Origin: Mesorhizobium sp. NFR06
GTDB lineage: Bacteria; Pseudomonadota; Alphaproteobacteria; Rhizobiales; Rhizobiaceae
NCBI RefSeq assembly: GCF_900115245.1
Contig: NZ_FOVT01000011.1
Location: 146,458-210,457, forward strand
Reading direction: 5' to 3'
DNA length: 64,000 nt
The translations under genes were made by a program, and so were the position numbers. Each line of letters opens with the position of its first letter. Within the stretch, counting starts at the first letter, position 1. The notes below the pieces were generated by a model, which saw only the letters and a program-made list of their open reading frames with translations, was not told the DNA's origin and searched no databases. Shown piece by piece: positions 25,987-34,918 of this stretch.

Positions 25987-26425
25987 CGGCTGTTCCCTTC
26001 GTTATCTTTCTTTTTTGCTATGAAACGAACTTAATCGCACCGGGTAACAGCCGAATGGTTGGTGGCGATTACCCGTGTAACAGGACTGAAACAGGCGCCG
26101 GGCTCGCCCGGCATGCTCGTCCAGCCACGACAATTCGACTTCCAGCTGCTTGCCGAACATATGCGCCTGCTGGGCCTGGCTGACTGTAAACGACCTCACA
26201 CAAGCATGCTGAATCGAGCCCGTCGCCCCCTGCTGAGGCGCGCCTGGTATCCACGGGAACCAGCGTGATCCAAGACAGCTGCCCGCGCTCGGAATCGCTG
26301 TTTCGCTTCCTCGATTAAGACGCGGATTTTCCGGTATTTTTCCGGCTCTGACGAGCGTTAGCCTGTCTCCATAGAACTTTCATATTCTCACAAGCCATTG
26401 CATTTCAATACAAAATATGCCTATA
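25987..26425. other. Intergenic region upstream of the Rieske oxygenase gene
   Basis: About 440 bp without a supported gene; short frames here have no family character. The last ~60 bp are AT-rich compared with the surroundings (TTTCATATTCTCACAAG..AAATATGCCTATATT), consistent with the regulated promoter of the amine-catabolism block just ahead of the dyad at 26426. Confidence 0.5.
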
Positions 26426-26441
26426 TTGAATGAGTATTCAA
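26426..26441. promoter_or_regulatory. Putative repressor operator, copy 1 (TTGAAT-N4-ATTCAA)
   Basis: TTGAATGAGTATTCAA is a perfect 6-bp dyad with a 4-bp centre, 19 bp before the oxygenase ATG and downstream of an AT-rich promoter-like stretch. The same pattern recurs at 29426 and 37669 in front of other genes of the block. The BetI-like TetR protein at 36082 is the obvious candidate binder. Confidence 0.7.
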
Positions 26442-26460
26442 CAAAAAGAAGAGCACATCC

Positions 26461-27663
26461 ATGAACCCGCACCTCCGTGATGTGGCGATCCCCAACGATT
26501 GGGACCGGCGGGGTTTGCCGGGATGGAGCTATCACTCCAACGCCATTCTCGAGCTGGAGAAGGAATACGTCTTTCGCAATCATTGGCAGATCGCCGGCCA
26601 TGTCTGCGATGTGCCGAATCCGGGCGACTATCTGACCATGGACGTCATCGGCGAGCGCGCGCTCATCGTGCGCGGCAAGGACGGCGGCGTGCGCGCCTTC
26701 AACAACATGTGCCGCCATCGTGGCAGTCGCGTCGTCGCCGACAGCCGGGGCAGTTGCAAGAACGCGCTGGTGTGCCCGTTCCACGGCTGGGTCTACAATC
26801 TCGACGGCACGCTGCGCGGTGCCGCCCGCCCACGCTCTTTCCCCGAGCTCGACAAGACCGAGTTCGGCCTGATGCCGCTCGACCTCGAAATCTGGATGGG
26901 CTTCATCTTCATCCGCTTCCGCAAGGGCGGTCCGCAGCCTTCGGTGGCCGAGCTTCTGAAGCCGATCGAAGCCGAAATGGCCCACTACAATGTTGCCGAC
27001 ATGGTGCCGTCCTGGGGCATCTGGACGCAGAAATCGCCGGTCAACTGGAAGTCGGTGCGCGACGTCGACAACGAAGGCTACCACGTTGCCATGGCGCATC
27101 CGGCGCTGCAGGACCTCTATGGCGCCACCTATTTCGACGAGCCGTTCATCAATGGTGTGTCGCGCTCCTTCGCCGCCTATAATCCGCATGCCGGAAGGCG
27201 CTGGAGCGTGCGCGAGTACATCAAGCTGGCACCCGACGCTTCGCATCTGCCGGAGCATCTGCGCAAGGCCTGGATCTACTACGGCATCTTCCCTAACAAC
27301 GCGCTGTCGATCATGCCCGAATCCGTGCAGTTCTATCAGGAGTTCCCGCTGTCGACCGGCGAGACGCTGCTGCGCGGCGCCATCTACCGCTACAAGGACG
27401 AGACCAGGGAGCAGGCGGCGGCGCGCTACCTCGCCTACCGCATCGACCGCGACACGATGAACGAAGACGTGCAGCTTTCCGTGTGGTCGAATGAATCCAT
27501 GGTGTCGGAGGCTTTCGAGGGTTTCTACCTCTCCGACCTCGAATATGGCGTGCGCACCCACCACGACCATCTGCGCAAGCAGATACCGGTGCTCAATCTG
27601 GAAACCGCACCGGAAGAGAAGGACATGTGGGCGCTGAACGACGCGCTGCGGTCGAAGGGGTGA
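26461..27663 (+). CDS. Rieske non-haem iron oxygenase, quaternary-amine monooxygenase type
   Basis: A 400-aa oxygenase alpha subunit. Rieske ligands are Cys84/His86 (MCRHRGSR) and Cys105/His108 (CPFHGWVYN). The catalytic domain has His208 and His213 (NEGYHVAMAH) and a likely third ligand Asp336 (MNEDVQLSVWS). The residue linking the Rieske and iron sites is Glu205, where aromatic-ring dioxygenases have Asp; Glu is the signature of carnitine monooxygenase CntA and related betaine/quaternary-amine enzymes. I infer oxidative N-demethylation or C-N cleavage of an amine rather than ring hydroxylation. No dedicated reductase gene is nearby. It is preceded by an operator dyad shared with the rest of the block. 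Confidence 0.88.
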   Translation: MNPHLRDVAIPNDWDRRGLPGWSYHSNAILELEKEYVFRNHWQIAGHVCDVPNPGDYLTMDVIGERALIVRGKDGGVRAFNNMCRHRGSRVVADSRGSCKNALVCPFHGWVYNLDGTLRGAARPRSFPELDKTEFGLMPLDLEIWMGFIFIRFRKGGPQPSVAELLKPIEAEMAHYNVADMVPSWGIWTQKSPVNWKSVRDVDNEGYHVAMAHPALQDLYGATYFDEPFINGVSRSFAAYNPHAGRRWSVREYIKLAPDASHLPEHLRKAWIYYGIFPNNALSIMPESVQFYQEFPLSTGETLLRGAIYRYKDETREQAAARYLAYRIDRDTMNEDVQLSVWSNESMVSEAFEGFYLSDLEYGVRTHHDHLRKQIPVLNLETAPEEKDMWALNDALRSKG

Positions 27664-27670
27664 AGCCTTC

Positions 27671-27914
27671 CCTTCTCCCCGTTTCACGGGGAGAAGGTGC
27701 CCGAAGGGCGGATGAGGGGCGGCGCCAGCGCCTCGCTATTGGCTTGCCGTCAATCTCAGAAGCTATCGTCTGATTTGCAAGGCGGCGCAGCGCAGGTTGG
27801 TGAGGTTATCGCCTCAGACGGATGAAGCCCCTCATACGCGCTCAGTGGCCAATGTCAGCGCCGCCCCTCATCCGCCTGCCGGCACCTTCTCCCCGTGAGT
27901 GAACGGGGAGAAGG
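27671..27914. repeat. Composite palindromic intergenic repeat
   Basis: The element is bounded by two hairpins, CCTTCTCCCCGTTTCACGGG.. (27671-27697) and CCTTCTCCCCGTGAGTGAAC.. (27885-27914), each followed or preceded by the inverted segments GGCGGATGAGGGGC and GCCCCTCATCCGCC, so the two halves are mirror images. It sits between the stops of convergent genes and could terminate both. The same family is at 44071. Confidence 0.8.
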
Positions 27915-27922
27915 AAAAGACT

Positions 27923-29341
27923 TCACCCCCGCCAGACACCCTCTTTCCGCAAATCGTCCATCGTGCGCGAGATGCCTTCGCGCAGGATCGCTACCATGTC
28001 GTCGATCTGCTCGCGGCCGATGATCAGCGGCGGCGACATCACGCACATGTTGATCAGCGGCCGCACCAGCAGGCCAAGCTCGTGGCAATGCGCGTCGATG
28101 CGCTTGCCGACATCCTTGTCGAGCTGCAGCGGATCCTTGCTCTCGCGGTCGGCGACGCATTCGATGCAAGCCATCAGGCCGACGCCACGCACCTCGCCGA
28201 CCAGCGGCAGCTCTTCCAGCGTCTTCAGCCGCGCCTGGAAATAGGGCGCGATCTCGCGCGTGTGGGCAAGCACGCCCTCTTCCAGCAGGTCGAGGTTCTT
28301 CAGCGCCACCGCGCAGCCGATCGGATGGCTGGTGTAGGTCAGCCCATGGCCGAACAGTGCGTCGGGATGGTTGGAGCGGCGCAGCTCTTCGAGCAGCCGT
28401 TCAGAGATGACGACGCCGCCAAGCGGGAAATAGCCTGACGTCACGCCCTTGGCGAAAGTGATCATGTCCGGGTCGATGCCGAACACATCGCCGGAGGCAA
28501 AGACGTGGCCGAGCCGCCCGAAGCCCGTCACCACCTCATCCGAGACATAGAGAATGTCGTTGTCGCGGCAGATCTCGCGGATGCGCTTGAGATAGCCGTC
28601 CGGCGGCACGATGACGCCGCCGGAGGCCTGTACCGGTTCGCCGACGAAGGCACCGATGCGATCGGCGCCGACGCGCGCGATCGCGTCGCGGAACTGGTCG
28701 ACCAGGAAATCGGTGAAAGCAGAAACGTCCATGCCTTTCGGCCGCCGGAACGGATCGGGCGAGGAAAGCTTGACCACCAGCTCGTCGGCACCGTCCATCC
28801 AGTCGCGGTCGCGCGGCCGGCCGTTGAGCGACGCCGACAGATAGGTCGAGCCGTGATAGGCGCCGCCACGGCTGAGAATGAGCTTCTTCTCCGGCCGTCC
28901 GCGCACATTGTTGTAGAACTGCATGAAGCGCAGCGCCGTCTCGACAGCCGAAGAGCCACCGGTGGTGAAGAAGGTGTGGCTGAGATCGCCCGGCGCGGCA
29001 TCGGCGATACGCCGGGCAAGCTCGGCCGAGGGCGCATTCATCGTGTACCAGGGCGTGTTGTAGGACAGCGCCATCGCCTGGTCGTACATGACCTTGGCCA
29101 GTTCCTCGCGGCGATGGCCGACATTGATGCACCACATGCCGGCCGGACCGTCGATCAGGCGCTTGCCGGCGGCATCGGTGATGTAGACGCCGTCGCCCTC
29201 GGCGATCAGCGCGCGTGCCTCCGCGCCCACCGAACCGGCATAAGGCCAGGGCTGGACGAGGTGTCGCTTGGCGAGCTCGACCGCGCCGTCATCACTGGCC
29301 TCGATCATTTCCCGTGCCTTGATATCCCTTACAGCTGCCAT
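27923..29341 (-). CDS. Class III pyridoxal-phosphate aminotransferase
   Basis: A 472-aa omega-amino-acid/diamine-type aminotransferase. The phosphate-binding region TFFTTGGSSAVETALRFMQF, the substrate loop SRGGAYHGSTYLSAS, the cofactor Asp segment LYVSDEVVTGFGRLG and the PLP lysine in MITFAKGVTSGYFPLGG are all present. Class III enzymes move an amino group from a primary amine or amino acid to pyruvate or an alpha-keto acid. ATG 29341 is chosen with GAGG upstream. It is divergent from the ABC transporter operon, with an operator dyad at 29426 between them, which suggests joint control and a primary-amine intermediate in the pathway. Confidence 0.9.
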   Translation of the reverse strand: MAAVRDIKAREMIEASDDGAVELAKRHLVQPWPYAGSVGAEARALIAEGDGVYITDAAGKRLIDGPAGMWCINVGHRREELAKVMYDQAMALSYNTPWYTMNAPSAELARRIADAAPGDLSHTFFTTGGSSAVETALRFMQFYNNVRGRPEKKLILSRGGAYHGSTYLSASLNGRPRDRDWMDGADELVVKLSSPDPFRRPKGMDVSAFTDFLVDQFRDAIARVGADRIGAFVGEPVQASGGVIVPPDGYLKRIREICRDNDILYVSDEVVTGFGRLGHVFASGDVFGIDPDMITFAKGVTSGYFPLGGVVISERLLEELRRSNHPDALFGHGLTYTSHPIGCAVALKNLDLLEEGVLAHTREIAPYFQARLKTLEELPLVGEVRGVGLMACIECVADRESKDPLQLDKDVGKRIDAHCHELGLLVRPLINMCVMSPPLIIGREQIDDMVAILREGISRTMDDLRKEGVWRG

Positions 29342-29425
29342 CTTAGCCTCGCATTTCAGGTTGCGGATTCCGATGGACACAAAACGAAGCGGAACCTTGG
29401 AAATTCGGCCTTTCGTCACTTCATT

Positions 29426-29441
29426 TTGAATGTCCGTTCAA
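29426..29441. promoter_or_regulatory. Putative repressor operator, copy 2 (TTGAAT-N4-GTTCAA)
   Basis: TTGAATGTCCGTTCAA is a dyad with one half-site difference (T/C at the sixth position), in the 279-bp region between the divergent aminotransferase (start 29341) and ABC permease (start 29621) genes. It is followed by TCAATATT, giving an extended AT-rich site. Confidence 0.7.
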
Positions 29442-29620
29442 TCAATATTGCAGAAATAGAGCTTGATTTCAATCGGCGGATACGCTCATGATGAAGAAAG
29501 CCGGCAAGCCAGGGAGCAATTCCTCTCCAGGCATAAAATGGGAACACGGCGCTGCGAATGGGAAGGCCGCATGGCGGGACAGTCCGAGCCAGCTACCGAA
29601 ATCACGCCCGGAGCGCTGCA

Positions 29621-30538
29621 ATGACGGCGACGGCGGAAGGATCGCCCCCGTTACGCGTGGTGGGATTGAGACGAAGTCCCCTTCTGCAATCGGAAGCCGT
29701 CCAAGGCTTTGCCCTGATCAGCCCGACCTTCGTTTATGCCCTCATTCTTCTCGTCGCGCCGATCCTGGTCGTCATCGCGCATTCGTTCTGGACCCAGGAT
29801 TACCTCACCATCGACCACACATTCACGCTGGAGAACTACCGGATCGCGCTGACCGAGCCGATCTACCGCGACCTGCTCTGGCGCTCGCTCAACATCTCGC
29901 TGACGGTCAGCTTGCTGACGGTGCTGCTTGCCTACCCGATCGCCTATTTCATTTCCTTCCACGGCGGCCGCCACAAGAGCCTGTGGCTGTTCCTCATCAC
30001 CATCCCGTTCTGGACTAGCTACCTGCTGCGCGTGATGTCTTGGAAGGTGATCCTCGGCTATAACGGCGTGCTCAATTCCGGCCTGATGGGCCTTGGCATC
30101 ATCGACGAGCCGTCGACCGCGCTGCTCTATAATTCCACCGCCGTCATCATCACGCTCACCCATGCCTGGGCGACCTTCGCCATCCTGCCGATCTTCGTTT
30201 CGCTGGAGAAGGTCGACCGCACATTGGTCGAAGCGGCCACCGACCTCGGCGACGGACCGCTGCGCTCTTTCCTGCGCGTGACCCTGCCGCTGTCGGCGCC
30301 CGGCGTCATCTCCGCGGCGCTGATCGTCATGATCCCGACCGTCGGCGACTACGTCACGCCCAAACTCGTCGGCGGCAAGGACGGCGTCATGATCGCCAAT
30401 GCCATCCAGGCGCAATTCGGCAAGGCATCGAACTGGCCGCTGGGCGCTGCGCTCTCCGTCACCACCATGATCATCGTCTCGCTGATGGCTGGCGCCACCG
30501 TGCTGGTCTTCCGCGCCCTGCAGAGGCTGGCACGATGA
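29621..30538 (+). CDS. Polyamine-type ABC transporter permease 1 (PotB-like)
   Basis: A 305-aa inner-membrane permease with six helices after a short cytoplasmic N-terminus (LISPTFVYALILLVAPILVV is the first). The ATPase-docking EAA loop reads LVEAATDLGDGPLRSFLRVT. The AGVISAAL/PTVGDYVTP region is typical of spermidine/putrescine and opine importers. ATG 29621 has GGAG nine bases upstream. The stop overlaps the second permease start (ATGA). It is the first gene of a three-gene import operon under the shared operator. Confidence 0.9.
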   Translation: MTATAEGSPPLRVVGLRRSPLLQSEAVQGFALISPTFVYALILLVAPILVVIAHSFWTQDYLTIDHTFTLENYRIALTEPIYRDLLWRSLNISLTVSLLTVLLAYPIAYFISFHGGRHKSLWLFLITIPFWTSYLLRVMSWKVILGYNGVLNSGLMGLGIIDEPSTALLYNSTAVIITLTHAWATFAILPIFVSLEKVDRTLVEAATDLGDGPLRSFLRVTLPLSAPGVISAALIVMIPTVGDYVTPKLVGGKDGVMIANAIQAQFGKASNWPLGAALSVTTMIIVSLMAGATVLVFRALQRLAR

Positions 30539-31356
30539 CGGCGACAAGACGTTACCTGCCGGGATGGCTGTCGAGCTACGCCGTCCTCTACCTGCTTTTC
30601 CTTTATCTGCCGGTGATCTTCCTGCCGATCTTCTCGATCAACACCGCGGCGACGCCGAAATTCCCGCTCTCGGGCGTCACCCTTCATTGGTACGAGGATC
30701 TGCCGCGCACGCCGGCTCTGATCGACGCCACCTGGAACAGCCTCATCGTCGGCGTCTCGGCCTCGATCCTCTCGACGGTGCTCGGCATCCTCGCCGCCCG
30801 CTCGATCACCCGCTACCGCTATCCCGGCCGCCGCGCCATCAACGGCCTGATCATGGCGCCGCTGGTGCTGCCCGAGGTGATCGTCGCCATCTCGATGCTG
30901 CTGGTCTTGCTGCAGCTCGGCTTGAGCCTGTCGCTGTTCACCGTCGTGCTCGGCCACGTGCTGGTCTGCATCCCCTATTCGATGACGGTGCTGACCTCCG
31001 GCTTCGAGGGCTTCGACCGCAGCCTCGAGGAGGCCTCTGCCGATCTCGGCGAGAGCGCCTTCGGCACCTTCCGACGCGTGACGCTGCCGATGGTCGCGCC
31101 GGCGATCATCTCCAGCCTGCTCGTCTGCTTCACCATATCGCTCGACGAATTCATCATCGCCTTTTTCCTCACCGGCACCGAGGCGACGCTGCCGATCTAC
31201 ATCTGGGGCCAGCTGCGCTTCGCGGCCAAGCTTCCCGGCGTGCTGGCGCTCGGCACTTTGCTGCTCTTTGCGTCCTTCGCGCTGATGACGATTGCCGAAA
31301 TCCTGCGCCGCCGTGCGGCGAGACGCACCCAGACCGAGGGAGGCCTCTATGCTTGA
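30535..31356 (+). CDS. Polyamine-type ABC transporter permease 2 (PotC-like)
   Basis: A 273-aa partner permease with six helices (YLLFLYLPVIFLPIFSI first) and an EAA loop SLEEASADLGESAFGTFRRV. Its FTISLDEFIIAFFLTGTEATL segment is characteristic of PotC proteins. Translation is coupled at both ends: ATGA overlap with permease 1, and its final codons overlap the ATPase start. It would heterodimerise with permease 1 to carry a cationic or amine substrate delivered by the binding proteins encoded at 33729 and 34919. Confidence 0.9.
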   Translation: MTATRRYLPGWLSSYAVLYLLFLYLPVIFLPIFSINTAATPKFPLSGVTLHWYEDLPRTPALIDATWNSLIVGVSASILSTVLGILAARSITRYRYPGRRAINGLIMAPLVLPEVIVAISMLLVLLQLGLSLSLFTVVLGHVLVCIPYSMTVLTSGFEGFDRSLEEASADLGESAFGTFRRVTLPMVAPAIISSLLVCFTISLDEFIIAFFLTGTEATLPIYIWGQLRFAAKLPGVLALGTLLLFASFALMTIAEILRRRAARRTQTEGGLYA

Positions 31357-32470
31357 GCGGGTCCAATCCGAGCGCACCCAATCGGATCGCGCCATGATCG
31401 AGATCCGCGACGTGACGCGCAGCTACGGATCGTTCAAGGCGCTGGACAATGCCTCGCTTGCAATCCGGGAAGGCGAGTTCTTCTCGCTGCTCGGACCTTC
31501 GGGCTGCGGCAAGACCACGCTCTTGCGCATGATCGCCGGTTTCGACACGCCGACCAGCGGCTCCATCGCCGTCGACGGCCAGCCGATGGACGGCATTCCC
31601 GCCAACCGGCGGCCGACCAACATGGTCTTCCAGAGCTATGCGATCTTCCCGCATCTCGATGTCGAGCAGAATGTCGCCTACGGTCTGAAACGTCTCAAGC
31701 TCCAGGGCGGCGAGGAAAAGCGCCGCGTCGAGGAGGCGCTGGCGCAAGTGTCGCTGACCGGCCTCGGCAAGCGCCGCGCCACCGAGCTTTCCGGTGGCCA
31801 GCGCCAGCGCGTGGCGCTCGCCCGCGCGCTGGTCATGCGGCCCAAGGTGCTGCTGCTCGACGAGCCGCTCTCGGCCCTCGACAAGAAATTGCGCGAACAG
31901 ATGCAGGTCGAATTGCGCCGGCTGCAACAGGCGGTGGGCATCACCTTCGTGCTGGTCACGCATGACCAGTATGAGGCCTTGGCGATGTCGGACCGCATCG
32001 CCGTCATGTTCGGCGGCCGCATCGCGCAGATCGCCTCGCCCAAGGAAATCTACCAGCGCCCTGTCAATCGCCAGGTGGCCGACTTCCTCGGCGGCATGAA
32101 CTTCGTCAGGGCCGAGATCGTCGAGGAGAACGGCGCTTCGCTGGTGCTCGACACGCTGGGCTTCGGCCGCGTCAAGACCGACAAGCCGAAGGCTTTCGTG
32201 CGCAATGGCGGCGGCGCGGCGACACTCGGCATCCGGCCGGAGCGGCTGCGTGTGCTGTGGGACAATGCGACGGCGAAATTCGAGGTCGCCGGCAAGGTCG
32301 TCGAGCGCCACTATTTCGGCGAGATAACGCATCTGATCGTCGAGATACCGGGACTGGAAAAGCCGCTCTCGGTGACCGAGACCAACGATTTCGGCGCCGA
32401 CGACATTCCGGTCGGCGCGCCGATCCGCCTCGCCTACGACCCTGAGGCCTTGGTGGCGATGGCCGACTGA
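31349..32470 (+). CDS. Polyamine-type ABC transporter ATP-binding protein (PotA-like)
   Basis: A 373-aa ATPase with Walker A GPSGCGKTT, Q-loop VFQSYAIFPH, signature LSGGQRQR, Walker B VLLLDEPLSAL and switch His in LVTHDQYEAL. A C-terminal TOBE-type domain of ~130 residues follows (IRPERLRVLWDNA, SVTETNDFGADDIPVG). ATG 31349 has AGGGAGG six bases upstream and overlaps the permease stop. It drives the import complex of the two permeases. Its 3' end overlaps by 37 nt the convergent flavoprotein gene. Confidence 0.92.
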   Translation: MLERVQSERTQSDRAMIEIRDVTRSYGSFKALDNASLAIREGEFFSLLGPSGCGKTTLLRMIAGFDTPTSGSIAVDGQPMDGIPANRRPTNMVFQSYAIFPHLDVEQNVAYGLKRLKLQGGEEKRRVEEALAQVSLTGLGKRRATELSGGQRQRVALARALVMRPKVLLLDEPLSALDKKLREQMQVELRRLQQAVGITFVLVTHDQYEALAMSDRIAVMFGGRIAQIASPKEIYQRPVNRQVADFLGGMNFVRAEIVEENGASLVLDTLGFGRVKTDKPKAFVRNGGGAATLGIRPERLRVLWDNATAKFEVAGKVVERHYFGEITHLIVEIPGLEKPLSVTETNDFGADDIPVGAPIRLAYDPEALVAMAD

Positions 32471-33732
32471 ATCTTCGCGGCCGCGATGCGACCGGCGACA
32501 ATCGCGCCTTCGACATAGCCCGGGAAAGACGGCGACACTTCCGAGGCGGCGAAATAGACCGGCGGCACGCCGGCGAGGATGATGCGCTCGGCATGGCGCG
32601 CCGTCACATCGACGATGAGGTCGCTATAGGCGCCGCCGCTCCAGCGGTCATGCGTCCAGTCGCGCGAGCTGAAATCGATGATCTCGGCCGCCCGTAGGCC
32701 GAGCGCTTCCACGAGCCTCGCGGTGACTTCCGCGCGCAACGCCGCAGCGCCGAGCGGATGCCAGCGCAGCGCGAGCGGCCCGCCGACAAAGACGACGAGC
32801 GCGGCATGGTCGGCATCCTGGCTGGCGTCGCAGGCGAACAGCCCAGGCTGGTCGCGCCACATGACCATGCCGCACAGGTCCCGCTCGCGCCAGAACGGAC
32901 TGGCATAGCGCACCAGGATCTTGATCACCGCGCCGCTTTCCCAGACGCTGAGTGCCTGCGCAAGTTCCGCCGGCAAGGCAGGCGCGAAGTCGAGCTTTGC
33001 GGCCGTCGCCGGCGGCAATGCAATCAGGACTTCCCGCGCTTCGATCGTCCCTGCAGTCGTGGTGATACGAACGCGTTCAGACCCATGCTCGATGCGCGTA
33101 ACGGCCTCGCCAAGTCGCACTCGTCTGCCGAGATCCCCGGCAAGATCCTCGGCAAGCGACTGCATGGTCTCGCGCAGCGAGTATTGCAGTTCCGGAACCT
33201 CGTTGGTAATGCGGCGATCATTGTCGATCAGGTGCCAGAGCGGCACCTTGTCCACCGCCAGGCACCACAGTCCCTCGATCATCGACTTGAACGCGGCTTT
33301 GGCGTCAGTGGGGTCCTTCTGGCGCTCCAGCCAATCGGCGACACTCAAGCCCGCAATCGCCGGATCGTCGGGCTCGATCCAGTTCATGCGCTCGCGGATG
33401 GCCATCGCGCCATGATAGGTCCGCCCGGCCTCAACGACCGACATCGACGGATGCGTGATGAAATCGCCGTCGACATAGGTCTCGACGAATGTCTTGCTCC
33501 GCGCCTTCGCCAGAGCCGTTACCTGAGGCATGTCCTCGCAGAAGAACTGACCGCCGCTGTCGATCCGTTCGCCAAGCCCGTTTCGCACAGCCTCGACACG
33601 TCCACCCACGCGGTCGCGCGCCTCCAGAACGAGAAAATCGATGCCGGCCTTGTTCAGCTCGAACGCGGCCGACAGGCCGGTGAAGCCGGCGCCGACGATG
33701 ACGACGTCGGTTCTTTCAATGACACTGCTCAA
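32434..33732 (-). CDS. Flavin amine-oxidase-family FAD oxidoreductase
   Basis: A 432-aa flavoprotein of the monoamine oxidase superfamily. The dinucleotide fold is VVIVGAGFTGLSAAFELNK with LEARDRVGGRV following, and the C-terminal FAD motif lies in FPGYVEGAIVAGRIAA. The aromatic-rich substrate region is present. By family it oxidises an amine to an imine with FAD and O2 or an acceptor. The start is TTG 33732, overlapping the stop of the binding-protein gene as TTGA, so it is probably the last gene of the minus-strand operon with the binding proteins. Its position implies the imported amine or a product is its substrate. Confidence 0.85.
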   Translation of the reverse strand: MSSVIERTDVVIVGAGFTGLSAAFELNKAGIDFLVLEARDRVGGRVEAVRNGLGERIDSGGQFFCEDMPQVTALAKARSKTFVETYVDGDFITHPSMSVVEAGRTYHGAMAIRERMNWIEPDDPAIAGLSVADWLERQKDPTDAKAAFKSMIEGLWCLAVDKVPLWHLIDNDRRITNEVPELQYSLRETMQSLAEDLAGDLGRRVRLGEAVTRIEHGSERVRITTTAGTIEAREVLIALPPATAAKLDFAPALPAELAQALSVWESGAVIKILVRYASPFWRERDLCGMVMWRDQPGLFACDASQDADHAALVVFVGGPLALRWHPLGAAALRAEVTARLVEALGLRAAEIIDFSSRDWTHDRWSGGAYSDLIVDVTARHAERIILAGVPPVYFAASEVSPSFPGYVEGAIVAGRIAAAKIQSAIATKASGS

Positions 33733-34805
33733 TAGCCGGCCTTGATCTTCTCGAATTCGGCGATCATCCGCTGCTTGAGATCCGGCGCCACCGGCTGCTG
33801 GAACAGCGTCTTGTCGAGGAACTTGTCGAGATTGTCGAAGCCGCGTTCGGTAAGCAGCTTCTGGTCCATCGCCGCCATGCCGGCGCTGTTGCCGTGACCG
33901 TAGCCGAAGGTCTTCACCATGTACTCCGAAACAGCCGGCGCGTTGACGGCGTTCAGGAAATCATAGGCCTGGTCGGGCTTGCCGGGCGCGTCCTTCATCA
34001 GCACATAGCCGCATACCCAGGTCGAGATGCCTTCCTTGGTGTCGCGATTCATGGCGATCGGCAGACCCTGCCCCTTCAACGTCACATAGGTTTCGTTCCA
34101 ACCCCAGACCAGGTCGACTTCGTTGCCCGTGAAGGCTTGGTTGAGGTCGGTGTCGTCGGTCCAGTAGAAGCGGACATTCTTGTGCACGTCGCGCAGGAAG
34201 GCCGAGGCCTGTTTGAACTGCTCGTCCGTCATCTTGGTCCAGTCTTTCAGACCGACCACAAGGCTCGCCAGCGCGTAGGCGTCATCGACATTGTCGCCGA
34301 TGGTGACGCGGCCTTTGAATTTCGGATCCGCGAAGATTTTCAACGACTGCGCCTCCTCCGCCGTCACCTTGTCGGTGCGGTAGAGCAGCGATGTGTTGCC
34401 CCAGTCGAAAGGCATGAACCAGGCTTTGCCGTCGGCGGTGGTAGCGAGATCCTTCATCGCCATGATGCCGGGGTTGAGATCCTTCCAGCCGGCGATCTTC
34501 GATGTATCGAGCGGCTGCAGCATGCCTGCCTCGCGCCACTTCGCCACGCTCTGCGAGCAGGGATGCGCGATGTCGGCCCTGAAGCCAGCGCGCATCTTCT
34601 CGAAGGCCTCGTCCTCGTCGCCGAAGAAGGAGAAGGTCGGCTCGCCGCCATATTTGGCCGCGTAGTCGGGATGCAGCACCGGATCCTCGTAGCCGGACCA
34701 GTCGAACACGACGAGTTCGCCGCCGCCTTCGGCCAGCGCATGGGCGGTGCCGGCGCCGATGGTGACGACGGCGGCCAAGGCAAGGCGGCGAAGCATGGAT
34801 TTCAT
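33729..34805 (-). CDS. Periplasmic amine/polyamine-binding protein, paralogue A
   Basis: A 358-aa PotD/PotF-type binding protein with a signal peptide (LRRLALAAVVTIGAGTAHALA). Landmarks are LVVFDWSGYEDP, SFFGDEDEAFEKM, HPCSQSVAKWREAGML and the C-terminal AEFEKIKAGY. It is highly similar throughout to the neighbouring paralogue at 34919, differing most between residues 170 and 250 and at the C-terminus. It should deliver the substrate to the ABC complex encoded at 29.6-32.5 kb. The cationic-substrate type is inferred from the PotF-like fold. It is followed directly by the amine oxidase gene with overlapping stop/start. Confidence 0.9.
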   Translation of the reverse strand: MKSMLRRLALAAVVTIGAGTAHALAEGGGELVVFDWSGYEDPVLHPDYAAKYGGEPTFSFFGDEDEAFEKMRAGFRADIAHPCSQSVAKWREAGMLQPLDTSKIAGWKDLNPGIMAMKDLATTADGKAWFMPFDWGNTSLLYRTDKVTAEEAQSLKIFADPKFKGRVTIGDNVDDAYALASLVVGLKDWTKMTDEQFKQASAFLRDVHKNVRFYWTDDTDLNQAFTGNEVDLVWGWNETYVTLKGQGLPIAMNRDTKEGISTWVCGYVLMKDAPGKPDQAYDFLNAVNAPAVSEYMVKTFGYGHGNSAGMAAMDQKLLTERGFDNLDKFLDKTLFQQPVAPDLKQRMIAEFEKIKAGY

Positions 34806-34918
34806 GGCGCGAGAACTCCCCCATCGCGAATATGTGAGGGGACGTTAGGAAAATTCAGCAGCTTTGGCGAGCCCGCCTGCTTCGATCGAACGGGAAGCAG
34901 GCGGGTCCCCGGGCAAAC

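Noticed and set aside
26059..26268. A 69-codon plus-strand frame upstream of the oxygenase
   Set aside because: No ribosome site, no family resemblance, and the minus strand is equally open.
27671..27914. CRISPR-like array from repeated CCTTCTCCCC motifs
   Set aside because: Only two inverted hairpins, no regularly spaced direct repeats and no cas genes; it is a palindromic intergenic repeat. No CRISPR array was found anywhere in the window.
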